From positions 220,734,205 through 220,798,204 of the forward strand of contig CP136064.1 in NCBI GenBank assembly GCA_032622095.1: DNA of 64,000 nucleotides, in the 5' to 3' direction. The notes beneath the pieces were generated by a model that did not search any database, was not told where the DNA came from, and saw nothing but the letters and a program-made list of their open reading frames with translations. This document shows, in pieces, positions 1-12,494 of the stretch. Position 1 is the stretch's first letter. Each line of letters starts with the position of its first letter. Both the position numbers and the translations under genes were made by a program. Origin of the DNA: Siphonodentalium dalli. Its lineage: Eukaryota; Mollusca; Scaphopoda; Gadilida; Siphonodentaliidae.

Positions 1-456
1 AATTATTACGCAATTCATGAAAAGAAAACATGGCCGCCAGCAGGATTTCATTCGCACACCATGCATCCCTCATTTATTGGTGAAATGTTTTAAATGAAAA
101 CAAGAGATGGAATGTCGTCCGGTGCATACCCCCTTGTGGATTACCGCCTAGTGTGGGCATATCTATAACTTATGACTGCTATACTCAGACAGATTGGACC
201 CAAAAAATCAGCATTTTCATATAAACAAAGATGAATAACTATAGAACAAAAACAAAACAAAACAGTTGAATGTGCCATTAAATGTCCTCATACTAGTGAA
301 CATCCATACCAAATTTCATTGAAATCCCAGCACAACTGTTGAAGTTACGACACGAACAGACACCACACGGACCAAAAATCCAACATTTCCAGATAAACAA
401 AGATGAATAACTCTAGAATGGAAAATCCGAACAAAACGATGGAAACCTCTATTTAA

Positions 457-925
457 AGGTACTCAACCCGTAAAGAGGGTCCCCATCTCAACAGATTCCA
501 ACAACAACAATCCGATCAGAGGGTCCTATATTACTATTTCTTTGGCTTTGGGGGTAAAAAATATTTGATTCGAGTCGAGGAACCCATCAAACAAAGCTCA
601 GAGTTATTAGATATTGATTTTTAAAATTTGTTATGTTCTCGAGATGAGTACTAATAACTGCCGTAATCTGCTCTGGATGTGTACTCCAAATCTATTCAAA
701 CAAACAAGGATGAATAACTCTAAAATCAAGTGGTAATTTTAACGCACTTTTGACTGAGTTCTGGGCCAGATAGTATTCCCGATAATGAAAAATAATAGAT
801 TTCTAAAATCGATATCTAACAAATCTGAGCTTTGATGGGTGACTTCCTCGACTCGAATCAAATATTTTTGACCCCCGAAGCCATTGAAATAGTAATTGAG
901 AGGAGTTTTATCGGGTTGAGTACCT
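457..925. mobile_element. Fold-back TTAA-flanked element, non-autonomous
   Basis: Seen: the left end reads AGGTACTCAACCCG and the right end is its reverse complement. TTAA lies immediately outside both ends (453-456 and 926-929). Roughly 100-bp inner arms (about 536-640 and 781-900) are also inverted copies of each other. Known: TTAA duplications mark piggyBac and Kolobok type elements. No transposase is present. The same terminus recurs near 8864 (inverted) and 42476, and the inner arm recurs at 6745-6865. Confidence 0.65.
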
Positions 926-1007
926 TTAATGTCCTCATAGTAATGAACATCCATACCTAATTTCATTGAGATCTGAGCACCAATGTTAATGTTATGACAT
1001 GAACAGA

Positions 1008-1075
1008 CATCGGACGGACGGACGTACTGACGGACGCACACGCAGACGCACAGACGGACGGACGGACAGGAGCAA
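1008..1075. repeat. Imperfect GGAC microsatellite
   Basis: Runs of GGAC/GACG units interrupted by CGCACACG-type variants follow directly on the fold-back region. A T-run follows at about 1087. The long open frames across it on both strands come from the repeat. Confidence 0.8.
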
Positions 1076-1424
1076 AACAGTATACCCCTTTTTTTTTTAT
1101 AGGGGGTATAATAATATCATCTACAGAATACAAGCCCATTGTGTACATTATTGTAACTTTTTGACTTTCCTTCTTCTATAGGAGTCCTTTATCATTCTAT
1201 TGACAGCTCAGCATGAAATTAACACCTCCCAACGTTGAGCTACAGTGTCATTGACACTTTCATTTGAACTTATTATCTAATCATTTCCGAAGGGAACTAC
1301 TCGTCAATGATTATTTAGTATAGAAAGGGTTAATAATGGACTGGTCATCGCTCAGTGGATGGTTCGGTTCTTGCTAACACGTCCATGACTGCATGGGGCT
1401 CCTTGAAATTTTGCAAAAACCTGT

Positions 1425-1493
1425 GCCAATGAACTCTTTTATATATGCGAGTCTCCTACTGGTAGCCTCGCATATATAAGAGCATACATTGGC
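1425..1493. repeat. 69-bp palindromic hairpin, copy 1 (diverged)
   Basis: Starts GCCAATGAACTCTTTTATAT and ends in the near reverse complement, with TATATATGCGAG facing CTCGCATATATA around a short loop. It is the most diverged of six copies in the window. It is preceded by CTGT and followed by CTAACAAT, as in the other copies. Confidence 0.85.
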
Positions 1494-1570
1494 CTAACAA
1501 TATTGACCAAGAATCCAACCAACCACAAGCCTCCGCCAATGAGACGACACTCTGGATTGGTCGAGACATA

Positions 1571-1882
1571 ACCTGATATATCGGGATAATAACCTGATAT
1601 ATCAGGATACGTAACCTGATATATCAGGATAATAACCTGATATATCAGGATACGTAACCTGATATATCAGGATACGTAACCTGATATATCAGGATAATAA
1701 CCTGATATATCAGGATACGTAACCTGATATATCAGGATACTAACCTGATATATCAGGATACGTAACCTGATATATCAGGATAATAACCTGATATATCAGG
1801 ATACGTAACCTGATATATCAGGTATATCAGGATAATAACCTGATATATCAGGATAGGTAACCTGATATATCAGGATACTAAC
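1571..1882. repeat. Minisatellite of 14 palindromic CCTGATATATCAGG units
   Basis: Counted by eye, the 14-bp palindrome CCTGATATATCAGG (first copy has CGGG) occurs 14 times. Units are about 21-22 bp apart, with two alternating linkers (ATAATAA and ATACGTAA types). One unit carries a partial internal duplication near 1822. Each unit is self-complementary, so either strand could fold. Confidence 0.95.
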
Positions 1883-3046
1883 CGAAGAGGAGGTGGCGGT
1901 TCCAGGCCGCCGTAATGTTCAGATATATAATTACACTTCACACTCTGTACGTTCTTATCTTCTTTCTAAATTCTGACATTATCTTCTGTCCCTGTCTCGC
2001 CTCCACCTCATATTTCTTCTTTCTGTGGATCTTTTTATGCCTCTATTGTTTACCCCTACTTGACTTGCAGTCATGCAAGTAGGGCCGCGCCATTGTCAAG
2101 GGAGAGGGCTTCAAATAAGCCTATGGGTTGTTGCCTAATCCCATTTTTCTTCTAAATGTGTATCTATATTGTAATTATTTATCTGAATGGCCATAGAGGG
2201 GAAAATAAATACTGTTTAAACTAAAAACAAAGTAAACAGTATTGTTTCCATAATGTTGGAATATGTAATGTTGAAGCGTGGACGACCACTCCCGTGCTTC
2301 GAAATTTTATGAGATAAGAAAATCCCCAATTCACGATACATATTTGAGCTATATAGAGACACAACCTTGCTGTTATATTATTCACCCCAATTGCTGATAG
2401 TCATGTGCGAATATTAAAGGCCCACTTAATTTTCGAACCACCTGGTCACATTATATACAACATATTCCATATTACATACCATTTGAAAGAGGAAGCTCCA
2501 AAACATTGTATTAAATAAACTGGGAACAGTTTGTTTTTGTCGAGGTACCGATATGTGTTCTGTACTTAATTTTCATCCGGACTGTACTTTAAAGTCCATT
2601 ATTCTCAATGGAAGGGGAATAACTCTATATCTTAGTTTGAATTCTGATGCATTCAGGGTTGACAACGGAGGATGTCTTGGAAAGAATACGACGGATTTTT
2701 GTCGACTCGAATCTTAATACCAAATCCACAATTGTATTAAATGCGTCAACGATGCGACGTATGAAACAATTAGATCCGTGTCAGACCACCCACAGACGAA
2801 TCTCCGTCCAATTCAGACGAATCTTCGTCGGTGATGCTTCTGAAATCCGTCTTTGTTTCATACGACGGATTTTTGACGACTCGAATCTAATACATGTTAC
2901 CTAAAAGCCGAAAGCTGCCGAAGTACCGAATGCAAATGATATGGCAATGATATGATAATGATATAATAATGAGGGAGTTCCCCTTATCTGCGGAAATACC
3001 CATGCACATGACGTCATTTGTCACACGCTCTCTTTATTATAAAGAG

Positions 3047-3116
3047 ATATATATTAAATAAATATATATGCTGTATATAAGCATTGCTTAGGTATTCTGG
3101 TAGTTTGATTTCTCAA
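3047..3116. repeat. 70-bp direct repeat, copy A
   Basis: Matches 5788-5857 at 69 of 70 positions by eye. A short hairpin with a different sequence (CTCTTTATTATAAAGAG) stands just before it. Confidence 0.85.
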
Positions 3117-3156
3117 CCAACAGGGCACATCACTGACTCACATCTAATAATGGATA

Positions 3157-3505
3157 TTGTATCACTGATTTATAATAAATACATATATACCGGTATAAGG
3201 GGTATAGGGCCATTGTAGCAACTGATTTATAATAATTCATATATACCGGTATTACTTATTATAAGGGGTAGGGGTGCTACCACTGATTTAATATAATTCA
3301 TATATACCGGCATTATTAATGATAAGCGGTAGGGGTAGTATAACCTCTGATTTATAATATTTTATATACCGGTATTACTTATTATAAGAGGTAGATGTAG
3401 GTAGACTGTGATTTATAGTGATTCATATATACCGATAGTCCTTATTATAAGGGGTATGGGTGCATGGTAGTCTCTGATTCATAATAATTCATGTATACCG
3501 GTATT
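3157..3505. repeat. Tandem array, about six units of 60-67 bp
   Basis: Units share CTGATTTATAATAATTCATA, then TATACCGGTATTACTTATTA and AAGGGGTAGGGGT. Copies start near 3161, 3219, 3280, 3347, 3408 and 3474. Divergence between units is moderate. Confidence 0.85.
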
Positions 3506-3999
3506 TACATGCATGGTATACACATACATGGCAATTGGTTGCACGATATAAAATTTATTTGTAGCGCCTATATATAGTATATTATATACCTATATGTATT
3601 ATATATATCCTCATATACATGTGCATATATATTCGTGCTGCCATCGCACACATACACATACATATATATGGATAACATACCGGTGCATATATAGGCTTCT
3701 ATATCTACGCGTGGCCCTTTTGTGAGGGTAACCGGGAGTGCACCTTTAAATTAATCAACAGATGTATTAGATTTGACGCGACGAAGATGCGTCCGTCTGA
3801 AACAAAATTGACCGCAGTCCTATCATCGACGGATTCAATACAATTAGATTCGAGTCGACAAAAATCCGTCGTTTGAAACGGGCCTAATGTAACTCGAAGG
3901 TTTCGAAAATGCAATAAAAAGTTTCGCGCCAAAATGGCAGGTATGACCTTTTAGGAGCCCAACGACGAATTAGCCGTACGCCCGCCAAAATGTTTAGGG

Positions 4000-5330
4000 C
4001 GGCTGAGACTTTTTCCCGATTTTTGTACATCATATACTCATGGGTCTAACACGATTTTTGTAGAATATATATACCTTGTATATACACATAAATATAACAA
4101 AATTGATTCAAATTAATTAAACATGTATAATTCTGGCAGAAATGTGAAAACTACTGTAATTTGTGACAATTTCCCCCTGAAATACCATTCAATTTGCCCG
4201 AAAATTGCTCAAATTTGACCGAAAATATCTCCGATTTACCCGAATTTTGAGCTTGTAAGACGTTGGGGGGATGTACCCCTCCAAGCCCCCCCCCCCCCTG
4301 ACCCACACGGCTATGTATATATGGACCATTAATATTATGTGATATCAAATTTATCTATCTAATTTTAACTTTATGTGTCGAAATAATGGCTGTCATCAAA
4401 CAAAATTACGGATTATTTTTTACCAATTTTGCTTTCGCTTTTTTCTGCAAGAAATTCTCTATTCTCACTGATTCTCATTCAATTAATTTGTTGTCGGTTG
4501 AGACATATATAGCAACGCCGAGTCTACAGGAAGCAGCAGCGCGCTTTAATGAACTCTAATTACTGAATACAGTTTCTGTTCCGCGTCGGGACATCATAAA
4601 TCGATCTATCTCCAGATTATGTTAACTTGACTTGTCACCGGTTTCATCTCAGACCATTTATCGAGAGCCTTGGTGAAACGCCTGTTAAATAGTGCTCGGA
4701 TTGTGCCTCACTCGGTTAAATTGTATGCTTCCTTGCGATGTGTGTATCATCACATGGTACATTTGAGTAAAGATTCAACTAAAACGGACTAGTCGGTAAG
4801 TAAATAATTGCATGGTCTATATGCGAGACATAAACACTAACGTAATATAGGGGCACGGATCCAGATATATATATATGGTGGACTTTCTGTTCAAATAATT
4901 TCCAGTCATCTCTTGATATTTATAGCAGTGGTGGATCCGTATCAGTGTTCGCGCTGGACCGAAAAAAACTTTAGCCAAAAGTTTAGCTAAATGAAAATTT
5001 TATTAGCCAAATGAAAAAAACGTTAGCCAAATGTTTTTTGGCCCAAATTAAAGAAAACTTTGGCCAAATTAAATCATCGTTTTCTGGTCGGTTCACAATT
5101 AATGACTAAAACGTAAAATCTAACAGACACAGGTAAAATACACAATAATTTAAATAATTTTGATGAACTAGAAGTATTTTTATATGTATCATTTATTAAA
5201 ATTTATTAATCTTTATGTGAAAGAGTGATTTGGGGGGGGGGGGGGTAACGGATTCCGTATGTCCCTGACGCAGGGGCTGTATATATAGTCCCCAACTTGG
5301 GGCAATATGATCCCGGAATCTACCAGGCGG
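4000..5330. other. No gene seen; homopolymer-bearing intergenic DNA
   Basis: I see no supported exon. The stretch holds a C-run at 4286-4298, a G-run at 5232-5245, and a 4960-5060 segment in which a TTAGCCAAA-type word recurs. Confidence 0.6.
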
Positions 5331-5787
5331 GGTGGATAACTCTGAGCCATTTAAAGGGGTGCTTTACGCGATTTTCAATAAATTCTATGATAATATAATG
5401 ACAATATATAGAAAACTAAATTTTCAATGCCTGTTATTCAAGACATCACAGCACTATGTATGTTTGTTAAAATTTGTCGCTTCTGGTGTTCGTGCATTAA
5501 TAGCATGCCAGATATAACAAAGACTTGATTAATTTCGGCATCCATGAGAGAAGACACGCTTTGGACTGGCCTTAAATTTGCTGATAACAGACAGTTTAAA
5601 TTGGCTTATCACTACTCACTTGTCTGGCCTGTTAACAATGAACCGCTCGCGCGCAGGTGATCACTGTTGTCAATTATTGGTGTGGCCATGTAAAATACAT
5701 GTATTTTACATACAGCGTATTACAGAGATTACATGCAGGTGTGTATCCACCCTAATACGCATAAGATTGTCCACTTATAAACGGACA

Positions 5788-5857
5788 ATATATATTAAAT
5801 AAATATATATGCTGTATATAACCATTGCTTAGGTATTCTGGTAGTTTGATTTCTCAA
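5788..5857. repeat. 70-bp direct repeat, copy B
   Basis: Second copy of the 3047-3116 sequence in the same orientation with one mismatch. It is preceded by its own hairpin (TTGTCC facing GGACAA) that differs from the hairpin before copy A. Confidence 0.85.
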
Positions 5858-5985
5858 AGCTCTTTAAAAACACTTCTTCGAATATTTCGTTATTTCGTCA
5901 AAAACTCTTCTTCAAATATCTCCGTTATTTCGTCAAAAACACTTCTTCTCATACAAATATAATGACATTACATCTATATATATAA

Positions 5986-6385
5986 GAGTAGGACCTGTCT
6001 GTCTATCCGTCCATATGTACGTCTGTCTGTCCAGATTTTTCTCCCAGACCCTAAGACAGATTTCAACCAAATTTGGTGTGGTGACTCGGGGTACCCTGGC
6101 GGAGGTTATAACGGCGTAATTTCCCCCTCTCAAAATGACCCATGTAGCCACGTACTTTCCAGATAACTAAGTTACCCGTGGAAATATTATAGGGGCCGTA
6201 CTACGGAAGCGTATTCGGGACATGGTAGAACAAAAATAAACTCAAAATTTTGAAATTTCGACTTTCTATATTATTAATTACTATAGGATCTGTCAATTAT
6301 TATATGTATGTCTGTTCGCGGTTTTTCTGCCAGACCCCCTGGACCGATTTCAACCAAATTTGATGTGGTGACTCGGGGTAACGTT
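5986..6385. repeat. Two diverged copies of a dispersed repeat
   Basis: Both copies contain GATTTCAACCAAATTTGRTG followed by TGGTGACTCGGGGTA (about 6059-6094 and 6346-6381). Both are preceded by a ctgtctgt-rich tract and a cagaccc word. This is repeat-derived sequence with no coding evidence. Confidence 0.7.
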
Positions 6386-6744
6386 TTTCAACATTTTGAT
6401 TAAAATAAAATTTAATTAAAAAAAACAACAACATCAATTTGTTAAATTGAATAAGGAGTTGAAATCTAAAAAAAAAAAAAATTTTAATTAAAAACGAAAC
6501 AAATTAATTTTAATTTTTTAATTTATTTTTGTTTTTTATAAATCAAAATGTTTACACGTAAAAATGTGTGCAAACGCACAAAGGGGACGCCGCTGAATAA
6601 TATAGGCTGTGTCTAAGATCAAAATGTGTGCAAAGGGGTCGCATGCCCCTAACGCAGGCCCCTTCACAGCGAATAAAGTCTGTTTCAGCCACAGGGTTAA
6701 AACGAGCGCGCCACTTAGAGATGCATAATCCGAATTAACGCTCT

Positions 6745-6865
6745 CCCAAATTACTATTTCTTTTACTTCTGGCTAAACAATATTTGATTCGAGTTGAGGA
6801 ATCCACCCATCAAAGCTCAGAGTGATCAGATATCGATTTTTGAAATTTGTTATCTCTCGAGGTAT
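6745..6865. repeat. Dispersed copy of the 536-640 arm sequence
   Basis: Shares TTACTATTTCTTT, AATATTTGATTCGAGT and CCATCAAAGCTCAGAG with the arms of the fold-back element at 457-925. Confidence 0.75.
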
Positions 6866-9800
6866 GTACTTATTTGTGGCCTGGAAAAAATTCGTCAAGT
6901 TGACGGTCTCGGTCAAAATTGCGGTGGAAGATGGCTAACTATAAAATCGAGTGGTAATACGGCAAAATTTCGTGATAATCAAGTGATAATACGTCCATAT
7001 TGCGCTAAACAACATGTTGTTAAATAACACGTTTTGGGAAATTTATATCATAGTTGACAGTGGTTAGGCCAAAAAAAAAAAACGTCTCTGTTTCCGGTAC
7101 CCGGCCTGGCTGAGATTTTCTTGCCGGCTTCAATTTTTTTTTTTTTTTTCACGAAGTCCATAGTAACCTGTCTGTCTGAGTTAATGGCTATGGTTTTCCC
7201 AATACCAACAGCAGAACTAACCACCAAACGCATATACACCCGACGCATGTGTATAGGCCATGTGCGCGATCGCGCATTCTTGATAAAAATAAGACAACTA
7301 GATCGGCCATGCTACGCAGTGAATACCGTCGCGTAAATCAAACTCTACCCTGACGAGTCACTAAGGAAATCCCCCCCCGTCTTTTGTGGGCTGTGTACAC
7401 TGCTGTGTATTTTAAAAAGTACAATGTATTAAATTTTCCGGTAGCTCCCCTTAACTTCCTTCGCCTAATTGGGGGCAAAACTTGCCTGAAAGACCATCTG
7501 TTCGCGACAAAATTAAACAGTGAAAAGCATGTGCGTTTTTGGCGGGAAAATGACAGTCCGTATTACGTTATCAGTCCTGGAAATTAGCGTCATCAAAAGC
7601 CGAAATCACCATCACCATTGACAAGACGAAATCGTCATCAAAGATTAAAATGCATTGGCATTCTTGAATATTCACATAAACCCGATTTTAACCCACTTTA
7701 AATAAACAACTGTCTGTTATGAATGACACAACAACTGGGTCACTGTGTCACCAACCAAACGCATCAGTGGGTCACGTGAATAAACTCTGTGTAACTATTT
7801 ACGACAGACTCTCTTTGATGTTTTCCGACCAAGCAGCAGATACCACTGAAGAAACAACTCGCACTGTATGAAAGTATTAAAAACACATTTCTCATCATCT
7901 GATGTGCATACATGTACTGCATGTAAGGATTATTCGATAACTTGCTGTTAAATACACTGAAAGTTGGCAGGTAATCAATTCTGCCATTTAAAACTTTCCG
8001 GGATTGAAACAAAATAAGTCGGAAATAGGTGACTTTAAACCACAATACTATAGTTAGTGATTTGGTAATATGGACAAGTTCTCACTGAAAAATAATGATC
8101 ATCTATGAAGAGAAATAAGAGGGGATGAAAATACAATAGGTTTTATTGAAATGGCAAGTATTTATTCCATAAAACGATCTCTGTCAACACCAATACCTGT
8201 AAAATTGCGTCGGCAGTGATGAATTGAATGGCATAAAATGTGTAACCTCAGGCCCAATCTACACCAGAGATATTCAGGGGAAGATTGGAACAAAACATGT
8301 TTATTCCTGCATATCCAAGAACAGTCAGTAACATTGTTCTGGTCACATGTAATTTGTAAATAAAGGTATCAGATGCTACTGTTGCATTGTGGGCTGGTAG
8401 ATGCATGGACTACATGTATGTAAGAGGAATAACTCTAAACCCATGGCCATATATTGCCTAATACATTGAATTTTCACACTGGAGCACATACTGGAGCTAG
8501 AAAATATCTTTAACAACTAACACATGACATAATAGTCCAACAAGCTGCATAATATATTACCAGTTAGCATGTATAAAAGCATGCCAATTTTATAATACAT
8601 GTTAAAAGGGTGTACTACACTATTTTATCACTTTCAAATGGCCGGTTAAAAAAAAAAAAAAAAAGGTGTAAAACCAAAAAAACCCTGCCTGCCTACCTGG
8701 AAAATTTCCCCTATGTTATCGGAAACAGACATGTTTTTTTTTTTGGCCTTAGCATTATTGTGTTGTAATTAATCGATTCTGATAACTAAATCGTATTTTG
8801 AATAAATGTTGTTGTTGTTGTTGTTGTTGTAGCTTGATGATAGGGGGCCGTCTGATCGGACTGAGTACCTTTAAAAAAACGCTTCGCTATAGATAAAATA
8901 CGTAACAAGGGAGATCACAAAATTGAATATCTCCTCACTTCTAACGGTCATAATTCGCAAACGCCTGAACCGATTCTTAAAATTCCCAAAGCCAATCGAT
9001 CGAGTAAAATCGATATTTGCCTTTTATAATACACAATTCTAGGATAAACTTCAAAACTTCAAAAACAGACGCTGAACAAACAATTCACGAAGAGAACCGA
9101 CAACTGGATCCGGGATTTATCACAGGAGAAAATATAACGTCCATTCAAACTCAATATGTATCGACGAAAACCCCATCTTTTATACAAAACTTCTTCATGT
9201 ATCGACTGATCGAATGTTAATCTCCCTAAATCAATCGCATATTTGAATCCAAGTCTCCACTATTTTCATATATTTCAGCAATAATTGCGAATTAGCTTTA
9301 GCGTTGAAAATGCACCCAATGACCTATTGACGACTACGCACTAAGTATACTGTTTTTGTCGTTTATTGTTTAAAGATACGGGTCGTGTTGGCGGTGGGTA
9401 TGCTGTTAAAATATTCAGCTCCGTCAAAAACCGCCATAAACAGAAGAATAGTAAAATATAGACAGACTGTGTTCATATACCAATCAGAAATGTGGCATAA
9501 ACAGTATGTTATTGTCAAATGTTTTTCCTTTGTTATGTAAACAAAAGCAAAACACGTTACGGAACCTGGCTTTTGTTTAGATCCGGATATGGTAAACATA
9601 AAGAGCGTTATTTGTTACTGTTTCCTGATATGGAAATAATAAAGAGCGTTTGTATCATTTGTGTATGATTAACCAATATTATTGAGATGTGTTATGTAAA
9701 CAGAAGCAAAACTTCTGTATCACGAGCAGGTTCTTGTTTACATACGTACACCATCGTATACGTCTTGGCGACAATATACTATTTACGCGCTGATTATGTT

Positions 9801-9899
9801 TGGTATATGAACAAAACTATATGTATATTTTAATATTCCTTCCGTTGATGGCGATTTGAACAAATATAAATATTTCTGCAACGAATGCCACCCGTACCT
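6866..9899. other. No gene seen; simple repeats only
   Basis: Both strands were checked without finding a recognisable protein segment. Visible items are poly-A/poly-T tracts (7069-7082, 7134-7149, 8647-8664), a (TTG)n run at 8808-8830, a GAGTACCTTTAA terminus at about 8864, and two copies of the AAAGAGCGTT word near 9600 and 9642. Confidence 0.55.
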
Positions 9900-9902
9900 T
9901 TA

Positions 9903-11151
9903 GGGTACGTTCATACGCTGGCAATATTGCACTGCATGCTGCAAAAATGCCAGCTGCAAAATTGCCAAAAACCGATTAATTTCTGCCCACTGTCAATAAA
10001 TCAGCGTTAGTTGTGATCAATGAACGACAGTCGTTTTGCGTGATTGATGAGCTGTTTGCAATATATTAGAACACGATGTGTGTTGGTATTCTTAGGCCAG
10101 TCAAAATAATGTCACTTGACATGTTGGAATGTGATATCGCCACGGCCAGTTCTCTCGCTGGGATTCTGCTCATATATGAGTACAATAAACGTCACCTAGA
10201 CAGGAGATGGTGGGTCCGCACTTGGCTCAACGAAGATAACCGACGAATTCAAATCTTTCCGGGTATCATCCCAAACTCCAAATTTGTCATTCCAATAATT
10301 TTAGACACAAACTCGTTGGTCTTCGTGTTAAGCAAAAATAATAAGTCAAGACAAACGGGGGGGGGGGCGTGGTGCTGATGTTAAACAAACAATGAAATAT
10401 ATAGTGTTATTCAAATGGCATTAATAATTATATAGGCCCATATATGCTTTATCAATGCCAAAGACTAATATCCCATTATCCCTACTGTTGGACCCCGCTC
10501 CCACGACGACGACACAAGCAGTCACTTTCAAACCACTACAATTACATCCATATCGCAGTCTGTGTAGATGGTGTTGGCATGTATTCGAACCCCAGCTTGA
10601 TCTGAATTGAGTGATATCTCAATGTGCCATTCTGATCGATACATGACCATTTCGATAACAATTGAGAATTTGTACACGCTCACTGAAGTAAGCACATTTG
10701 AAGCAATGCATGGATACTCATAGTGAGTCCTGCCACCACCTCCCATGTAGCTCCAACATTTATGACTCGGGAAGCATCACTTTTGATACTCTTTGTATCA
10801 CGCCATATCATCATATCCTCATATAACGGAGATCCGTATATACACATGTATAATTAAGTGTGTATGGTAATCACAGAAAACACACCCAGATCCCATTCGA
10901 TAGTATCAAGGACGGTACAGACACAATCAATTATTGTTAGTGGCCTTGTGTTGTGGCCACCGACAGAGAGCTATACGCCGTTATCAAATATCACCGTTGA
11001 TTGTTGACGAGTAATGACGACCAGCCACGACCCAGCACGAGCTCGTCGGTAGCTGGCAAAAATGCCAGCTAACAAAACAAAACAAAACAACCTTTGCAGC
11101 TGGCATTTTTGCAGTTTGCAGTGCAATATTGCCAGCGTATGAACGTATCCC
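9903..11151 (+). mobile_element. PIF/Harbinger-type element, deletion derivative
   Basis: Seen: terminal inverted repeats of about 60 bp start GGGTACGTTCATACGCTGGC on the left and GGGATACGTTCATACGCTGG on the complementary right end. TTA abuts both ends (9900-9902 and 11152-11154). Known: PIF/Harbinger elements make 3-bp TWA duplications and often have G-rich tips. A transposase N-terminal motif inside (entry at 10076) supports the family. At 1249 bp it is too short for the usual transposase plus Myb-like gene pair. Confidence 0.8.
10076..10378 (+). pseudogene. Remnant of a Harbinger-type (HARBI1-like) transposase N-terminus
   Basis: The 100-residue frame contains KRHLDRRWWVRTWLNED, with RRWWVRTWL at residues 43-51. 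This is very close to the RRxWVRPWL signature I know near the N-terminus of PIF/Harbinger nucleases. The DDE catalytic region that should follow is absent, and the frame runs into non-matching residues and a G-run at 10358. The interpretation is a truncated, inactive fragment inside the TTA-flanked element. The upstream half (residues 1-35) is not recognised and may be chance reading. Confidence 0.65.
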
Positions 11152-11154
11152 TTA

Positions 11155-12339
11155 AACCGACATAAGGCGTAATGTGTGTACTGCGAAGTCGCTTCGTAAC
11201 TATCTTTAAATATAGGAAAAGAGTGGCGACGTGGATTCAAATATTCATGGGATTGATTTGGTCAGATTAACATTAGATTTGTTGATACATGAAGTTATGT
11301 ACAAAAGGGTGGTTTTTTTTGATAAATATTGAGTTTGAATGGACGGTATACATATTTGTCAACAGAAGCAGATCAGATGACATTAACATCATTATTATAT
11401 GGCTTCTGCAGATATGTCTCAGATTAGGGAAAAGTCTATTTGGAGCATGATATGTATTATTCACATTACAATAACAACAATAAAAAGCGTTTTATCAATA
11501 TTCCATGCATGATTGTTGGCAATTAATAAAGAGCGTTTCGGTCGGTTCTTCCGTCGTGGTGTATTGTTTCCTAGGTCAGTTTGTCGAATAAGTTGAGTAC
11601 AAGCTGAAAACGGGTTTAATTTTTTTTTTATATATATAAAAAAGTGGCGGCCATTTTGAAAAAAACTGGTGGCCATTTTGAATCAGTCGACCATTACGAT
11701 TGGTTTGCCTGCGAAAAATCAGTCCTCACTGTTCACATTGACCATTCATGCCAATTTGCATGCTTTGCGTCACATTGACGTGAACGATTATGTTACTATT
11801 TTTGACACTTAATTACTATAGGAAGGCAGAGTATCTCACCGAAGTTGATAATACGTGGTGTAAAATCAACTTAATGCATATTTCGTTGTGTTTAGTTTGT
11901 GGTTATTTTTCTCAAAATGGGATTTTCATTATCTTTACTTTATTTAGGGCCATATATAGATTGTGATATGAATGGAACAATTAATCGAATTATCACCTAT
12001 ATGGCTCAGAAATTGCGTTTTAACTGTCAAAAACTCGCAAAAATGTATAATTTGGATCATAAGGAGCCGTAACAAATCAGTCAAGAACGTGCATAAAAAA
12101 CCGGCGATTGAACGACTTCTGATGTAACATTTCCTACATATAGTACAGTATATATAATTTGCTGATCGAAGCATATTAACTAACTGGAAACGAAAGTCAA
12201 TGTTCTTGACAGGTATGTTATTTTGTCTGTTCATAGAATTGATTTTAGCAGCCACGTGACCCATTTTCACGAATCTAACTGTTGATGAAAAAGCCTGTTT
12301 CCTCACTTATTTGAGCTGATTTTAGTTTAAAGTTGACCT
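11155..12339. other. No gene seen
   Basis: AT-rich with short chance frames only. A copy of AATAAAGAGCGTTT lies at about 11524, and two GGCCATTTTGAA words lie near 11650-11680. The 120-residue minus-strand frame at 11944-12306 has no recognisable domain. Confidence 0.5.
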
Positions 12340-12494
12340 TCAATTGTTACAATGCGGGATATGTAGTATATAAATTATAGAGGATCTCCAAATCGTTAAT
12401 TTGGGATATAAGATTTTATGAAACGAGTTTGAAAATTTGATTCATAACGAGTTGAAGACAGTTGTGAATCAAATTTATCAAACTAGAACTTTAA

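Larger units (their letters stand above)
2688..3872. mobile_element. Probable TIR element of about 1.2 kb
   Basis: ACGACGGATTTTTGTCGACT and seven further matching bases at 2688 are repeated in inverse orientation ending at 3872, giving a 27-bp terminal match. A third, same-orientation copy starts at 2862, so the left boundary is ambiguous (2688 or 2862). The interior holds a tandem array at 3157-3505 and no transposase frame. Confidence 0.5.

Noticed and set aside
1571-1882. Possible CRISPR-like array
   Set aside because: Repeats are 14-bp palindromes with 7-8-bp linkers of two sequences, not unique spacers, and the genome is eukaryotic. It is a minisatellite.
11944-12306. 120-residue minus-strand frame
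   Set aside because: AT-driven composition rich in Ile, Cys and Phe, with no recognisable domain; treated as chance.
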